Shown one piece after another: positions 16,827 through 24,630 of a stretch of DNA of 64,000 nt. Location of the stretch: positions 4,424 through 68,423 of the forward strand of contig DBIA01000027.1 in assembly GCA_002296525.1 (NCBI GenBank), written 5' to 3'. Position 1 is the stretch's first letter. The number at the start of each line of letters is the position of its first letter. Made by a program: the position numbers and the translations under genes. This stretch comes from Candidatus Neomicrothrix sp. UBA814 (GTDB taxonomy: Bacteria > Actinomycetota > Acidimicrobiia > Acidimicrobiales > Poriferisodalaceae). The notes beneath the pieces were generated by a model, which saw nothing but the letters and a program-made list of their open reading frames with translations, was not told the origin of the DNA and ran no database searches.

Positions 16827-17828
16827 TCACCTTAAGTTCGGTATTACCTCCGAAGCTAGCCGTTCAAGATTTGCGGCCATGAACTCGGGTTCTATCCCCG
16901 GCGGCAAGCCTGAGGTTGCAATGTCGGTAATGCCATACGTGTTGATGAATTCAGAGATTTCCTTAGTTACCTGGGTTGCATCTCCGACAATCACGTTCTG
17001 AGGTATGCCATCGGAGCTTCCCCACCCGTACTCATCTGGGGTCTCTGCCATAAAGGAGCCGTAGACGCCCATACGAAAACGTTCTGCTTCCCGAATCTTC
17101 GGCCAGTCTCTTTCTCGATCATCTGTCACATATACAGAACGGATGATCCCGACGCGGTAATCATCGGGATCTTCGCCTTTCGCATTAACTGCATCCCTCC
17201 AAGGATCTAGAACTTCTTCTCGACGTCCTTGAGGAAGCAAATTTGTGCCGAAGCGCGCTGCTCGCAACGCGCCAGGCTCTTTCATCGCAGCAATCCATAA
17301 GGGAGGACCGCCGGGTTGAACCGGTTTTGGATGTACATCAATATTTGACAGGTTGTAGCGCTTGCCTCTGAAACTAAATGGTCCCTCTCCCCAAGCAAGA
17401 CGAAGTATCTCGATCGCCTCATCGGTCATAGAGACTCTGTTTCTTAACGGAACTCCAAACGCATCAAATTCTTTTGGTACGTAACCCATGCCAATTCCAA
17501 ACTCCATTCGACCATTAGATATCTGGTCGAGGACCGCCAATTCCTCGGCTAAACGAATCGGGTGGTATAGAGGCAGAAGAGCTATGTCATTTGAAATGCG
17601 AATCTGCTTTGTCCGAGCAGCTATTGCGCCAGCGAGAGGCTGGAACGCTGGAAGATAACCATCTTCAAGGAAATGATGTTCTGTGAACCAAACATGATCA
17701 AAACCAAGTTCGTCGGCTAACACAGCTTGTTCGATAGTGGCCGCGTACACATCGGTCATTGTCATGTCGCCGCCAGGAACATGCCGGCAGTCGTACATGA
17801 CACCGAATCGGAGTGGTTTTGATGCCAT
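16827..17828 (-). CDS. LLM-class flavin-dependent oxidoreductase
   Basis: The 333-residue protein has the bacterial luciferase-like fold: 'FGVMYDCRHVPGG', 'DHVWFTEHHFLEDGYLPAF', 'ISNGRMEFGIGMGYVPKEFDAFG' and 'GPPLWIAAMKEPGALR'. These proteins use FMNH2 or coenzyme F420. The sequence looks like alkanal-monooxygenase-type members of the group rather than classical F420 reductases. The ATG at 17828 has GAAGGGAA upstream. It is divergent from the first selenoprotein candidate and shares with it a 62-bp intergenic region that contains a small palindrome. Confidence 0.88.
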   Translation of the reverse strand: MASKPLRFGVMYDCRHVPGGDMTMTDVYAATIEQAVLADELGFDHVWFTEHHFLEDGYLPAFQPLAGAIAARTKQIRISNDIALLPLYHPIRLAEELAVLDQISNGRMEFGIGMGYVPKEFDAFGVPLRNRVSMTDEAIEILRLAWGEGPFSFRGKRYNLSNIDVHPKPVQPGGPPLWIAAMKEPGALRAARFGTNLLPQGRREEVLDPWRDAVNAKGEDPDDYRVGIIRSVYVTDDRERDWPKIREAERFRMGVYGSFMAETPDEYGWGSSDGIPQNVIVGDATQVTKEISEFINTYGITDIATSGLPPGIEPEFMAANLERLASEVIPNLR

Positions 17829-17855
17829 CGGTTCCCTTCGTTGTCGCTATCTCAG

Positions 17856-17869
17856 GACCGTAGTCGGTC
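17856..17869. promoter_or_regulatory. Small inverted repeat between divergent genes (possible operator)
   Basis: GACCG (17856-17860) and CGGTC (17865-17869) are perfect inverted arms separated by TAGT. The site lies in the 62-bp space between the LLM oxidoreductase and the selenoprotein gene, just upstream of a TAGGTT box at 17879. It could bind a dimeric repressor, but short palindromes occur by chance, so support is limited to its position and symmetry. Confidence 0.3.
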
Positions 17870-17890
17870 AAAACGAACTAGGTTTCAGAT

Positions 17891-19051
17891 ATGCAGATTG
17901 AACGCGATACGCGCGGTTCGGAATTAGGGCCAAATCAATATGAGGACGCAGAGGGCTACATAGCTCCGCTCCCTGCAGGCTTTGGACCCAGATCTAATCC
18001 GCTGGGGGCTTTCCCCACCGGGCCAGAGGTTGGCGAACCGCTTCCCGACGTGATCACTCTGGACTCAGATGGCAACGACCTCGACCTTCACGCTGACCGT
18101 AAAGGCCAACCAGCGATCCTAGTTTTCACTCGATCGGCGGTGTGGTGACCCCCTTGTCGTACCCAGCTGGTCGAGTTGGAAAAAGGTATGCCTGCGTTCG
18201 AAGCAGCAGGCGCAAAGCTTTACGTTCTGAGTTACGACGAAGTTGATGCACTTGCGGATTTCAAGAACGCCCATGGAACGACTTTTGCGATGCTCTCAGA
18301 CCCTGATAGTGAAATTATCCGCGAATTTGGCATCCTCAACACCACGATTGCAGAGGACGATCACCCTTGGTACGGCATTCCGTACCCGGGGGTGTATGTA
18401 ACCGATAGCGATGGAATAATTCTCGAAAAGTTCTTTGAGAATAACTTCACGGTTCGGCCGGGTCCTGAACAGTTGCTTGCTGCGTTGAAGGGTGAGCAGG
18501 TAGACCTCATCAAGAAGAACGGGGACGATCAGCAGGTAAAGGTCGAAGTTGCCTTCGAAGGCGACACGCTGCCCGTAGGTATCACCCGTCAGATCGTTGC
18601 CCGCTTTTCTGTCCCAGAGGGAATGCATCTGTATGGGCAACCGGTTCCTGAGGGTTTGGTGCCGGCCTCAATTCAGTTAGACGAAGAGCTAGAAGGCATC
18701 GTTTCGTACACGCCTGTTGGACCTAAGACGCGACCGTTAACTTTGTCCGGCGACGGTCATACGCTCGAGGTGTATGAAGGGGACGTCGTTTTGCGTTTAC
18801 CCGTCGCTCAAAATGGACGCGCGGTCGAAAAAGACGAAGATGGGCGATGGGTTCGAATCGCTGGGAAGGTCCGATGGCAGGCATGCGATGACGAGAGATG
18901 TGACGTCCCGCAAGAACAACCTTTTAGTTTTCGGTTGCCGGCCGCCTTCACAGTAATGGCTGATATGGGACCCGGAGAGGGGCGCGTACCTTCGATGAAT
19001 GGCGCCCAACACTTCAAGAAAATGACGGAGCGACGTCAGACAAGTTCTTGA
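17891..19051 (+). CDS. Selenocysteine-containing AhpC/thioredoxin-like protein with DsbD-alpha-like C-terminal domain (in-frame TGA at 18146-18148 read as Sec)
   Basis: Seen: frame continues from ATG 17891 to TGA 19051 with one internal TGA at residue 86. Around it the protein reads 'FTRSAVW-U-PPCRTQLVEL', where redoxins have a cysteine (WCxxC); Cys 89 would be the resolving partner. Residues 40-200 form a redoxin fold (N-terminal 'GEPLPDVITLDSDG', later 'LSYDEVDALADF', 'YGIPYPGVYVTDSDG'). Residues about 212-350 resemble the immunoglobulin-like N-terminal domain of DsbD, including 'PEGMHLYG' and 'WQACDDERC' with Cys 332 and Cys 337. No signal peptide is visible, so it is probably cytoplasmic. 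Start: TAGGTT six bases upstream. Inference: a Sec thiol reductase or peroxidase whose oxidised form is reduced by its own C-terminal Cys pair. A paralogue lies at 62689. Confidence 0.85.
18163..18179 (+). promoter_or_regulatory. Putative bacterial SECIS hairpin, copy A
   Basis: CCAGCT (18163-18168) pairs with AGTTGG (18174-18179), including one G-U, around the loop GGTCG (18169-18173). The stem begins 14 bases after the TGA and the loop is 21-25 bases after it, the distance range expected for a SelB-bound element inside the coding region. The loop GGUC resembles that of the E. coli fdhF SECIS. I do not see an obvious bulged U. The same spacing and loop recur in copy B. Confidence 0.7.
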
Positions 19052-19112
19052 ATTCTTTGATGCGCACCACACTTCGCGCTAGCGATGTCAACTGCTGACC
19101 TAGGCTACGTAT

Positions 19113-19982
19113 ATGGCTGAACTTGCTTACTTCGACGTTGATGCCCACAGAAACGACATCGTTAACGTCTTACGAGAAGACGGAGCCTGTGTCCTCAAAG
19201 ACGTTATGGACGATGACTTGTCAAGACGCCTCGGTTCGGAATTAGGTCCTCTTATCGAGGCAACACCAACGGGCCGGGATGACTTCACGGGCAGGCTAAC
19301 GGGCCGAACAGGCGCGCTAGTGGCGCGCAGTGAAGCGTCCCGAGAGTTAGTGATGCATCCAACCATTACTGACCTAGCCAGAGAGTTCCTTCAGCCTTTC
19401 ACTGAGAAAATTCAGTTACACCTCACGCAAATAATCAATATTCAGCCCGGGCAGGGAGCGCAACCGCGACACCGGGACCGTCTCGCATGGGGTGGATATC
19501 TCCCTTCGGAAATCGAGCCGCAGTTCAACACTATTTGGGCGCTTACAGACTTCACTGAAGAAAACGGCGCAACTCGAGTTGTTCCTGGATCTGTTAACTG
19601 GTCCGAAGACCGCAAAGCGACTGACGAAGAAACTACCCAAGCGGTTATGACCGCGGGCTCCGTCCTACTCTACTCAGGGTCGGTTATCCATGGGGGTGGC
19701 CAAAATCTAAGTGAGTCGAACAGAACAGGGATCAACATCACATACTGCCTCGGTTGGTTACGTACCGAAGAAAATCAGTATCTGTCTTGCCCACCGGAGA
19801 TCGCTGAAGGTCTTGATCCCGATTTACAGGAGATGCTCGGCTACACCATGGGAAGCTATGCGCTGGGTTATTACAGTGAACCGACTGCGGTAAGTGAACT
19901 GAATGATTTGCGTCCCCCTGAGTTCGTTCTAGGTCGTCCACCCCGCGAAAAAGCTAGTAGCGCAACGTTAATTACGGACTGA
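19113..19982 (+). CDS. Phytanoyl-CoA dioxygenase (PhyH) family oxygenase
   Basis: The 289-residue product has the PhyH-type Fe(II)/2-oxoglutarate core. The N-terminal 'LREDGACVLKDVMDDDL' is typical, His-x-Asp is in 'PRHRDRLAWGGY' (about 120-123), and the distal His is in 'GSVIHGGGQNLS' with a following Arg ('NRTGINI') for 2-oxoglutarate. PhyH proteins hydroxylate lipids, ectoine precursors and diverse natural products. The ATG lies six bases behind TAGGCT, so a leaderless mRNA is likely. It follows the selenoprotein gene by 61 bases in the same direction but probably has its own promoter. Confidence 0.87.
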   Translation: MAELAYFDVDAHRNDIVNVLREDGACVLKDVMDDDLSRRLGSELGPLIEATPTGRDDFTGRLTGRTGALVARSEASRELVMHPTITDLAREFLQPFTEKIQLHLTQIINIQPGQGAQPRHRDRLAWGGYLPSEIEPQFNTIWALTDFTEENGATRVVPGSVNWSEDRKATDEETTQAVMTAGSVLLYSGSVIHGGGQNLSESNRTGINITYCLGWLRTEENQYLSCPPEIAEGLDPDLQEMLGYTMGSYALGYYSEPTAVSELNDLRPPEFVLGRPPREKASSATLITD

Positions 19983-20004
19983 AAGTTCCAATCGCGCGGG
20001 CGAG

Positions 20005-21168
20005 TTATTCCGACCCTTGGCGCGTCTTGTCAACTTGTTTTCTTGATGTTGGCGGAGGGTCAAGCAGCCAGCTGAGCGTGAGTAACACGGCCATCGTTAT
20101 AGCGCCTATGAGAAATGCCGGACCGCCACCGAGCCAGGCATAGAGGGGAGCAGCCGATAAAGCGCCGATCATTGATGCAGCGGAACCCATGGCTTCCCCT
20201 AACCCTTGCGCCGCCGCCGCATCGTCTTTAGGGGCGGCGTCAGAGACGGCGGCTTGAGATCCTGGTGACTGTATCGCTTCCATAATTCCGTGTGGCATCG
20301 CAGCAATGAACAGAACTGGTACGGATGTGATCCAGCCGTAGGAGGCCATTAAAGGAACGGTAGCGAACGCCGATAACAGCGAAGTTATTCGAGGGTTGTA
20401 ACGGTCCGAGAGTGAACCAGCCCAGCGGGCAATTATCAACATGGGTAACGCGAAACCGGTCAATGAGAGCGAGATCACCATGGTGGACGCCCCCAAATTG
20501 TCCATGTGTGGTGCCCACAGCGGTTCGAACACGCCTATCGAATATCTAAACGAAACTACGACTAAAAGAGCAGCGACCATTGCGCGGACGCGAATTAGAC
20601 GTCGCAAGACCCGTTTGTCGCCATGAGGACGATTCTCGGCCGCTGGTATCACGAGTTTGCGGACCGAGGCGTATGTTGCTGCAGTCAGTACCCCAAAAAT
20701 AACGAATGGAGTCTTGACGTTGAAAGCCACTGTCAGAGCGCCTGCTAACGGCGGCCCAAAGACAAACCCTGCCAAGTAAGCGCCGTAAAAGGCCCCGAGT
20801 TGTCGACCTTGATCATCGCCCGCATTCACGATTATGTATCGGCGACTAGCGGGCACGATAACCCCAACTCCGGCGCCAAGAATCAAGCGGGCAACAACAA
20901 ATTGCCATAGTTGATCGGCGAGCCCGAACCAGAGAAGCCCTATTGCAGATGCAGCCACGCCGGCGCGCATTAGTAACCCGCCATACCCTCGATCTGCATA
21001 CCTAGAAAGCCATAACTGAGTAACGAGTGCCCCGATGAACGCCGATCCGGCGATCCAACCGAGATCTCGTTCAGCTATGCCATACTCATTGTGAATTTCA
21101 GCGAGGAGCGCGAATACTGAAGACACTCCAGCCATAGTGGTTCCGGCGACGAGGTAAAGACTGCGCAT
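20005..21168 (-). CDS. MFS transporter
   Basis: At 387 residues with about twelve transmembrane helices, it carries 'WLSRYADRGYGGLLMRAGV' in the loop between helices 2 and 3 (the D-R-G MFS signature) and the helix-4 'LILGAGVGVIVPASRRYI'. Sequence style is that of multidrug or small-solute facilitators. The ATG at 21168 lies nine bases after the stop of the SnoaL-like gene, so it is translated from the Rieske-SnoaL-MFS operon and may import the oxygenase substrate. Its substrate cannot be identified. Confidence 0.87.
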   Translation of the reverse strand: MRSLYLVAGTTMAGVSSVFALLAEIHNEYGIAERDLGWIAGSAFIGALVTQLWLSRYADRGYGGLLMRAGVAASAIGLLWFGLADQLWQFVVARLILGAGVGVIVPASRRYIIVNAGDDQGRQLGAFYGAYLAGFVFGPPLAGALTVAFNVKTPFVIFGVLTAATYASVRKLVIPAAENRPHGDKRVLRRLIRVRAMVAALLVVVSFRYSIGVFEPLWAPHMDNLGASTMVISLSLTGFALPMLIIARWAGSLSDRYNPRITSLLSAFATVPLMASYGWITSVPVLFIAAMPHGIMEAIQSPGSQAAVSDAAPKDDAAAAQGLGEAMGSAASMIGALSAAPLYAWLGGGPAFLIGAITMAVLLTLSWLLDPPPTSRKQVDKTRQGSE

Positions 21169-21177
21169 AATTCTTTT

Positions 21178-21609
21178 CTACTTCTGATAACCGGCCGGCG
21201 GTCCGAAGACCCCACTCAAATCAGGAGGCCCCTGATAGAGCCAAGTCATTGACCGACTTGCGAATTTCCAGTTACCGTCAACTCGGCTGTAGGTGTCGTC
21301 GTAATAGGCAATGTAGTGAAGTGTCTTTCCAGATTTTGTTCTAGCGAACTCACTGAAATACCAACGACCCTCCCCCTCGAGTTCGTTTGTGGTAGCGGTG
21401 CCGTTTAGCGCGACTTGGATTACCGACTCAAAAAGGTTCATGGAACTCGCCATAGCGGCCCGAATTTCGTTCTTGCCCCTGACCGGGCCTCGACCGATAT
21501 TCCAGACGCCATCGTCGGCCCATAATTCCAGCCAGGATTCTTGATCGTTGTGGCAAACCCGGTCGCAGTAGTGATGAACGAGATTCTTGATTTCGTGGTG
21601 ATCGTTCAT
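21178..21609 (-). CDS. SnoaL-like/NTF2-fold protein, probably small subunit partner of the Rieske oxygenase
   Basis: From ATG 21609 the product has 143 residues ('MNDHHEIKNLVHHYCDRV'); a TTG at 21636 would overlap the preceding gene. It has the cone-shaped NTF2 fold pattern: helix 1, 'ELWADDGVWNIGRG', 'KNEIRAAMAS', and closing strands 'GRWYFSEFARTKSG' and 'KFASRSMTWLYQG'. This fold is used by SnoaL cyclases and by beta subunits of aromatic ring-hydroxylating dioxygenases. Its place ten bases after the Rieske alpha-subunit gene favours a beta-subunit-like role, although beta subunits are usually about 165-190 residues. Confidence 0.75.
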   Translation of the reverse strand: MNDHHEIKNLVHHYCDRVCHNDQESWLELWADDGVWNIGRGPVRGKNEIRAAMASSMNLFESVIQVALNGTATTNELEGEGRWYFSEFARTKSGKTLHYIAYYDDTYSRVDGNWKFASRSMTWLYQGPPDLSGVFGPPAGYQK

Positions 21610-21619
21610 GGTTGGGAAG

Positions 21620-22996
21620 TTACAGAGAGGAGTCAAGGTAATGGTAGAGGGTTTCGTGAAAGTGACGAATGCGACTCTCCTGATATGTCGCCAATGTTAC
21701 TTTGCCGCGTTTGGTAGCTCGCAGGCCCCTTTGAATTCGAACCAAGTTCTCAGTGTCTTGGTCAACAACCATTCCTGCCCCGCCCAGCGCGTCCGCATCG
21801 CTCCAACTGTCGTCAAGGCCCAGTTTTACGATTGGCGCAGGGGGTGGGGGAGACCCTTTATCTGGATGAGCGAAGAGAAGCATTATCTCCATAATGGAAG
21901 TCTGAGGGTCATTCCCATTGGGTCTGAAGCGGTAGCAGATAGGTACGCCCTGACCGCCCCAAGGAACGAAGTTCGGGAACAGAAAGTATTCGATAGCGTC
22001 CAACGTCTCGGATGTTGAAAGCCTGGACATGTCGGCTTGAGCGGACGCTCCCAACTTTTCTCGGGCACGCGCTGCGAGAAGCTCGCGCACCCGGTCGCCT
22101 TCCTGAGGCACTATGGGTGCGCCCCCATGGAAAGGAACATCGCGTTGCATTTTTCTAATTGTTTCCTCTGCAGGGACGTCTCTTAAATTGGGGCTGGGTA
22201 TTCCCTCCAGGGTGATCATTCTGTTTACGTGACGCGAGCCAGGAAAGATGTCGTACTGCGTGTTTGCATCAGCTACGTAAGCAGCAGTTTGTGGATGTGT
22301 AACGCCGATGTGGTAGCTCTCGATGAAGGCCTCTAAAGCGAGCTTCCAGTTACACGGCATAACCTTTTCGACATGTGCAGCCTTCCATCGTTGATCTAGC
22401 GGAAAGTCTTGAAATTCTTCGTCGAGCACCTCGATATAGCTGTCGAAGGGCTCGCAGTCGTCATCAAAGTTGACGAAAACGAAACCTCCCCAGAATGCAA
22501 CTTTTGCTCTAGGTAGACAAAAATCTTTAGGCACAATATCTGGGAAGTCCCAGCTGTTCGGTATGTGAACAAGATCGCCCTGCAGATCCCAGGTAAAGCC
22601 GTGGAAAGGGCACCTAAACCTGTGAAGGTTTCCCCCCTCGGTACGAAGCTGAGTTCCTCGATGAAGGCACGAATTTATGTAGGCGGTTATGTCGTGGGTT
22701 GCTGAACCAGTTCGGACGACTATTACTGATTCGTTAGCCACCTCATAAATGATGTGGTCGCCTACCTCTTGTATCTCTTCTAAACGGCAGGCCATTTGCC
22801 ACACCTTCCGCCAGACATGCTCAACTTCTCGGTCATGCCATTCCTGGCTCAGATAACGATCCACAGAGATTTCTTGGTTATCTGAATAAGGCGGCGGGTA
22901 TTCGCGAAGGAGGACTTCGGGAGGAGCAATTGCGTCCTCACCCAGAACGTCTTGAACGGTTGGACCCGGTGAACGGTCGCCCCTACTTCCCTCCAT
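21620..22996 (-). CDS. Rieske non-heme iron oxygenase, alpha subunit
   Basis: The 458-residue protein has a complete Rieske [2Fe-2S] site, Cys 110-x-His 112 ('CLHRGTQL') and Cys 129-x2-His 132 ('CPFHGFTW'). The catalytic domain has the mononuclear iron ligands His 229 and His 234 in 'ESYHIGVTHP', with 'NWKLALEAF' just before. It is an aromatic-ring-hydroxylating-type alpha subunit that activates O2 using electrons from a reductase and ferredoxin; no reductase gene is adjacent. The ATG is six bases behind TAGATT. It begins an operon with the SnoaL-like protein and an MFS transporter. Confidence 0.92.
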   Translation of the reverse strand: MEGSRGDRSPGPTVQDVLGEDAIAPPEVLLREYPPPYSDNQEISVDRYLSQEWHDREVEHVWRKVWQMACRLEEIQEVGDHIIYEVANESVIVVRTGSATHDITAYINSCLHRGTQLRTEGGNLHRFRCPFHGFTWDLQGDLVHIPNSWDFPDIVPKDFCLPRAKVAFWGGFVFVNFDDDCEPFDSYIEVLDEEFQDFPLDQRWKAAHVEKVMPCNWKLALEAFIESYHIGVTHPQTAAYVADANTQYDIFPGSRHVNRMITLEGIPSPNLRDVPAEETIRKMQRDVPFHGGAPIVPQEGDRVRELLAARAREKLGASAQADMSRLSTSETLDAIEYFLFPNFVPWGGQGVPICYRFRPNGNDPQTSIMEIMLLFAHPDKGSPPPPAPIVKLGLDDSWSDADALGGAGMVVDQDTENLVRIQRGLRATKRGKVTLATYQESRIRHFHETLYHYLDSSL

Positions 22997-23037
22997 GATG
23001 TCAATCTACCCGTTGATGGCCTTTGAGGAAGAGTCGA

Positions 23038-23550
23038 CTAATCCCGTCTCATATTTAACGATGCAGCCCTATCAAGAAAGTCATCTGTAATAGGACCTCC
23101 GTAAATTTCGGTTTCGAACCAGTTAACGAAGGCGGCGTCTTTCGATGGCTTCCATAGTGACCAAGCAGCCTTCGCGCCCGGACTTTGCATAAGTCCCAAC
23201 TTGAGTAAATTCACCCGCATGTCTAGTTGCTCAGGAGTTGCCAACCCATTCGCCCGCTGTTCGTAAGTATCGAAAAGGTCAACCAACATGGTGTTTGTCC
23301 AAAGCGTTACTCGCCATTGATCCTCAGCGGCTAATTCCTCAGATGAAAAATCCTTGGCAAGAAAGGCAACGAATTCCTCGTTCTGTGTTGACGATAAGTA
23401 CCTCTCATAGAGACGATCGGTAAGAGTGTGACTGAATTGCGCCCTTGTGAGCTTCACGTTTAGCTGCGCCTCTCGCGCCAAATAGATCAACGAAAGCGGC
23501 AAAAGAGCGGCCTCAATTATTTGAGCGATTATTCCTAGGTCGTCCAGCAT
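23038..23550 (-). CDS. Hypothetical single-pass membrane protein
   Basis: A 170-residue product from ATG 23550 with GAAAGGAC upstream. The first 28 residues form one hydrophobic segment ('IIAQIIEAALLPLSLIYLA'), followed by a helical soluble domain rich in charged residues ('LTDRLYERYLSS', 'QWRVTLWTNTMLVDLFDTY'). The architecture resembles a widespread class of small marine bacterial proteins with an N-terminal anchor and helical cytoplasmic domain, but I cannot name a function. It is divergent from the esterase. Confidence 0.65.
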   Translation of the reverse strand: MLDDLGIIAQIIEAALLPLSLIYLAREAQLNVKLTRAQFSHTLTDRLYERYLSSTQNEEFVAFLAKDFSSEELAAEDQWRVTLWTNTMLVDLFDTYEQRANGLATPEQLDMRVNLLKLGLMQSPGAKAAWSLWKPSKDAAFVNWFETEIYGGPITDDFLDRAASLNMRRD

Positions 23551-23682
23551 CGATATGTCCTTTCTTTGGTTGACTTGCGATCCTTCACCGCAGTCATATC
23601 TAGATGCGAGCCCCTGTCTACAGCTCGAAATGAGGCGGTGTTGTCAAGCACAGCACTCGGCTCTTGCTCTACGGTGCAGGAC

Positions 23683-24630
23683 ATGACTTCACAGCCCTAT
23701 TACGACCCAGAAGTGCGTGCTTTTTTGGAAACACAACCGACGTTGGGAACGATCAACGGCGAGACCCTCGAAGCTGCCCGGACCTCGCGTCTGATGCGCA
23801 ACGAAGGAGTAGATCTTTCCGATGCGGTTGAGAGAGTGGACTACTTCGCTCCTGGAGTCGACGGAAATGATGTACGGGTTCGAGTGCACCGTTCCAAAAG
23901 TTCGACCGAGCTCTCACCAGCTTTATTTTGGACTCATGGAGGGGGATATGTGCTCGGGAACCCTGAGCAAGACGATGAGAGATTTGATCGTTGGTGCCAA
24001 AGGTTTGGGCTAGTTGGAGCAGCCGTTCAATATCGCTTAGCGCCAGAACACCCCTACCCAGCCGGTCTCGAAGACTCCTACGCCGGCCTCAAATGGTTAA
24101 AAGAGAACGGCGAATCAGTTGGGGTTGACGTCGAAAGGATAGGTATCGGTGGACCAAGTGCCGGAGGCGGCATGGCGGCAGCTTTGGCCTTGCTGATCAG
24201 AGATCGAGGCGAATTCGAAGTCGACTATCAGATTCTCATTTACCCAATGATTGACGATACGCGCACCTCGACTACCGCCAACTGGGATGTCCCTGTGTGG
24301 GATCCGGAATCGAATCACTTTGGGTGGAGTTCTTATTTGGGTGATTTGTTTGAAACCGATGCAGTTCCAAGCCACGCTGCTCCAGCAAGAGAAGTTGATT
24401 TAAGCGGCTTGCCGCCTGCGTTCATCATGACTGGCAGTTTGGACGGCTTCGCGGACGAGGATATTGAATACGCAAAGCGGCTAAACCACGCCGGGGTGCC
24501 TGTTGAACTACATGTCTACCCAGGAGCGCCGCACGGTTTCGACGGATTTGCGGCCGGCACGGCTGTGGCTAAACAAGCTCGATCGGACATCAACGGTTTT
24601 CTCAGCAGAATGTTGGATGCTGACTCGTAG
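23683..24630 (+). CDS. Alpha/beta-hydrolase fold-3 esterase (hormone-sensitive-lipase family)
   Basis: I chose ATG 23683 ('MTSQPYYDPEVRAF') over a GTG at 23566 that would add 39 unlikely residues; the product has 315 residues, the family norm. The HSL motif HGGG is at 85-88, the nucleophile Ser 159 in 'GGPSAGGG', and the acid and His in 'GSLDGFADED' and 'GAPHGFDGF'. It hydrolyses short-to-medium acyl esters. As the window also encodes a Baeyer-Villiger-type monooxygenase, hydrolysis of the resulting lactones or esters is a reasonable role (inference). It ends directly against the convergent LLM gene. Confidence 0.9.
   Translation: MTSQPYYDPEVRAFLETQPTLGTINGETLEAARTSRLMRNEGVDLSDAVERVDYFAPGVDGNDVRVRVHRSKSSTELSPALFWTHGGGYVLGNPEQDDERFDRWCQRFGLVGAAVQYRLAPEHPYPAGLEDSYAGLKWLKENGESVGVDVERIGIGGPSAGGGMAAALALLIRDRGEFEVDYQILIYPMIDDTRTSTTANWDVPVWDPESNHFGWSSYLGDLFETDAVPSHAAPAREVDLSGLPPAFIMTGSLDGFADEDIEYAKRLNHAGVPVELHVYPGAPHGFDGFAAGTAVAKQARSDINGFLSRMLDADS

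Noticed and set aside
18146..18148. TGA as a Trp codon (recoded genetic code)
   Set aside because: Many other genes here end with TGA as a clean stop (for example 28022, 32639, 43859, 55671), and ordinary Trp codons TGG are used throughout. Only the redox-site TGAs are read through.
18176..19051. Separate downstream gene starting at TTG 18176, and likewise GTG 63097
   Set aside because: These starts fall in the middle of a folded redoxin domain, lack ribosome sites, and the sequence before them (P-P-C...T-Q-L-V-E) aligns with the paralogue.
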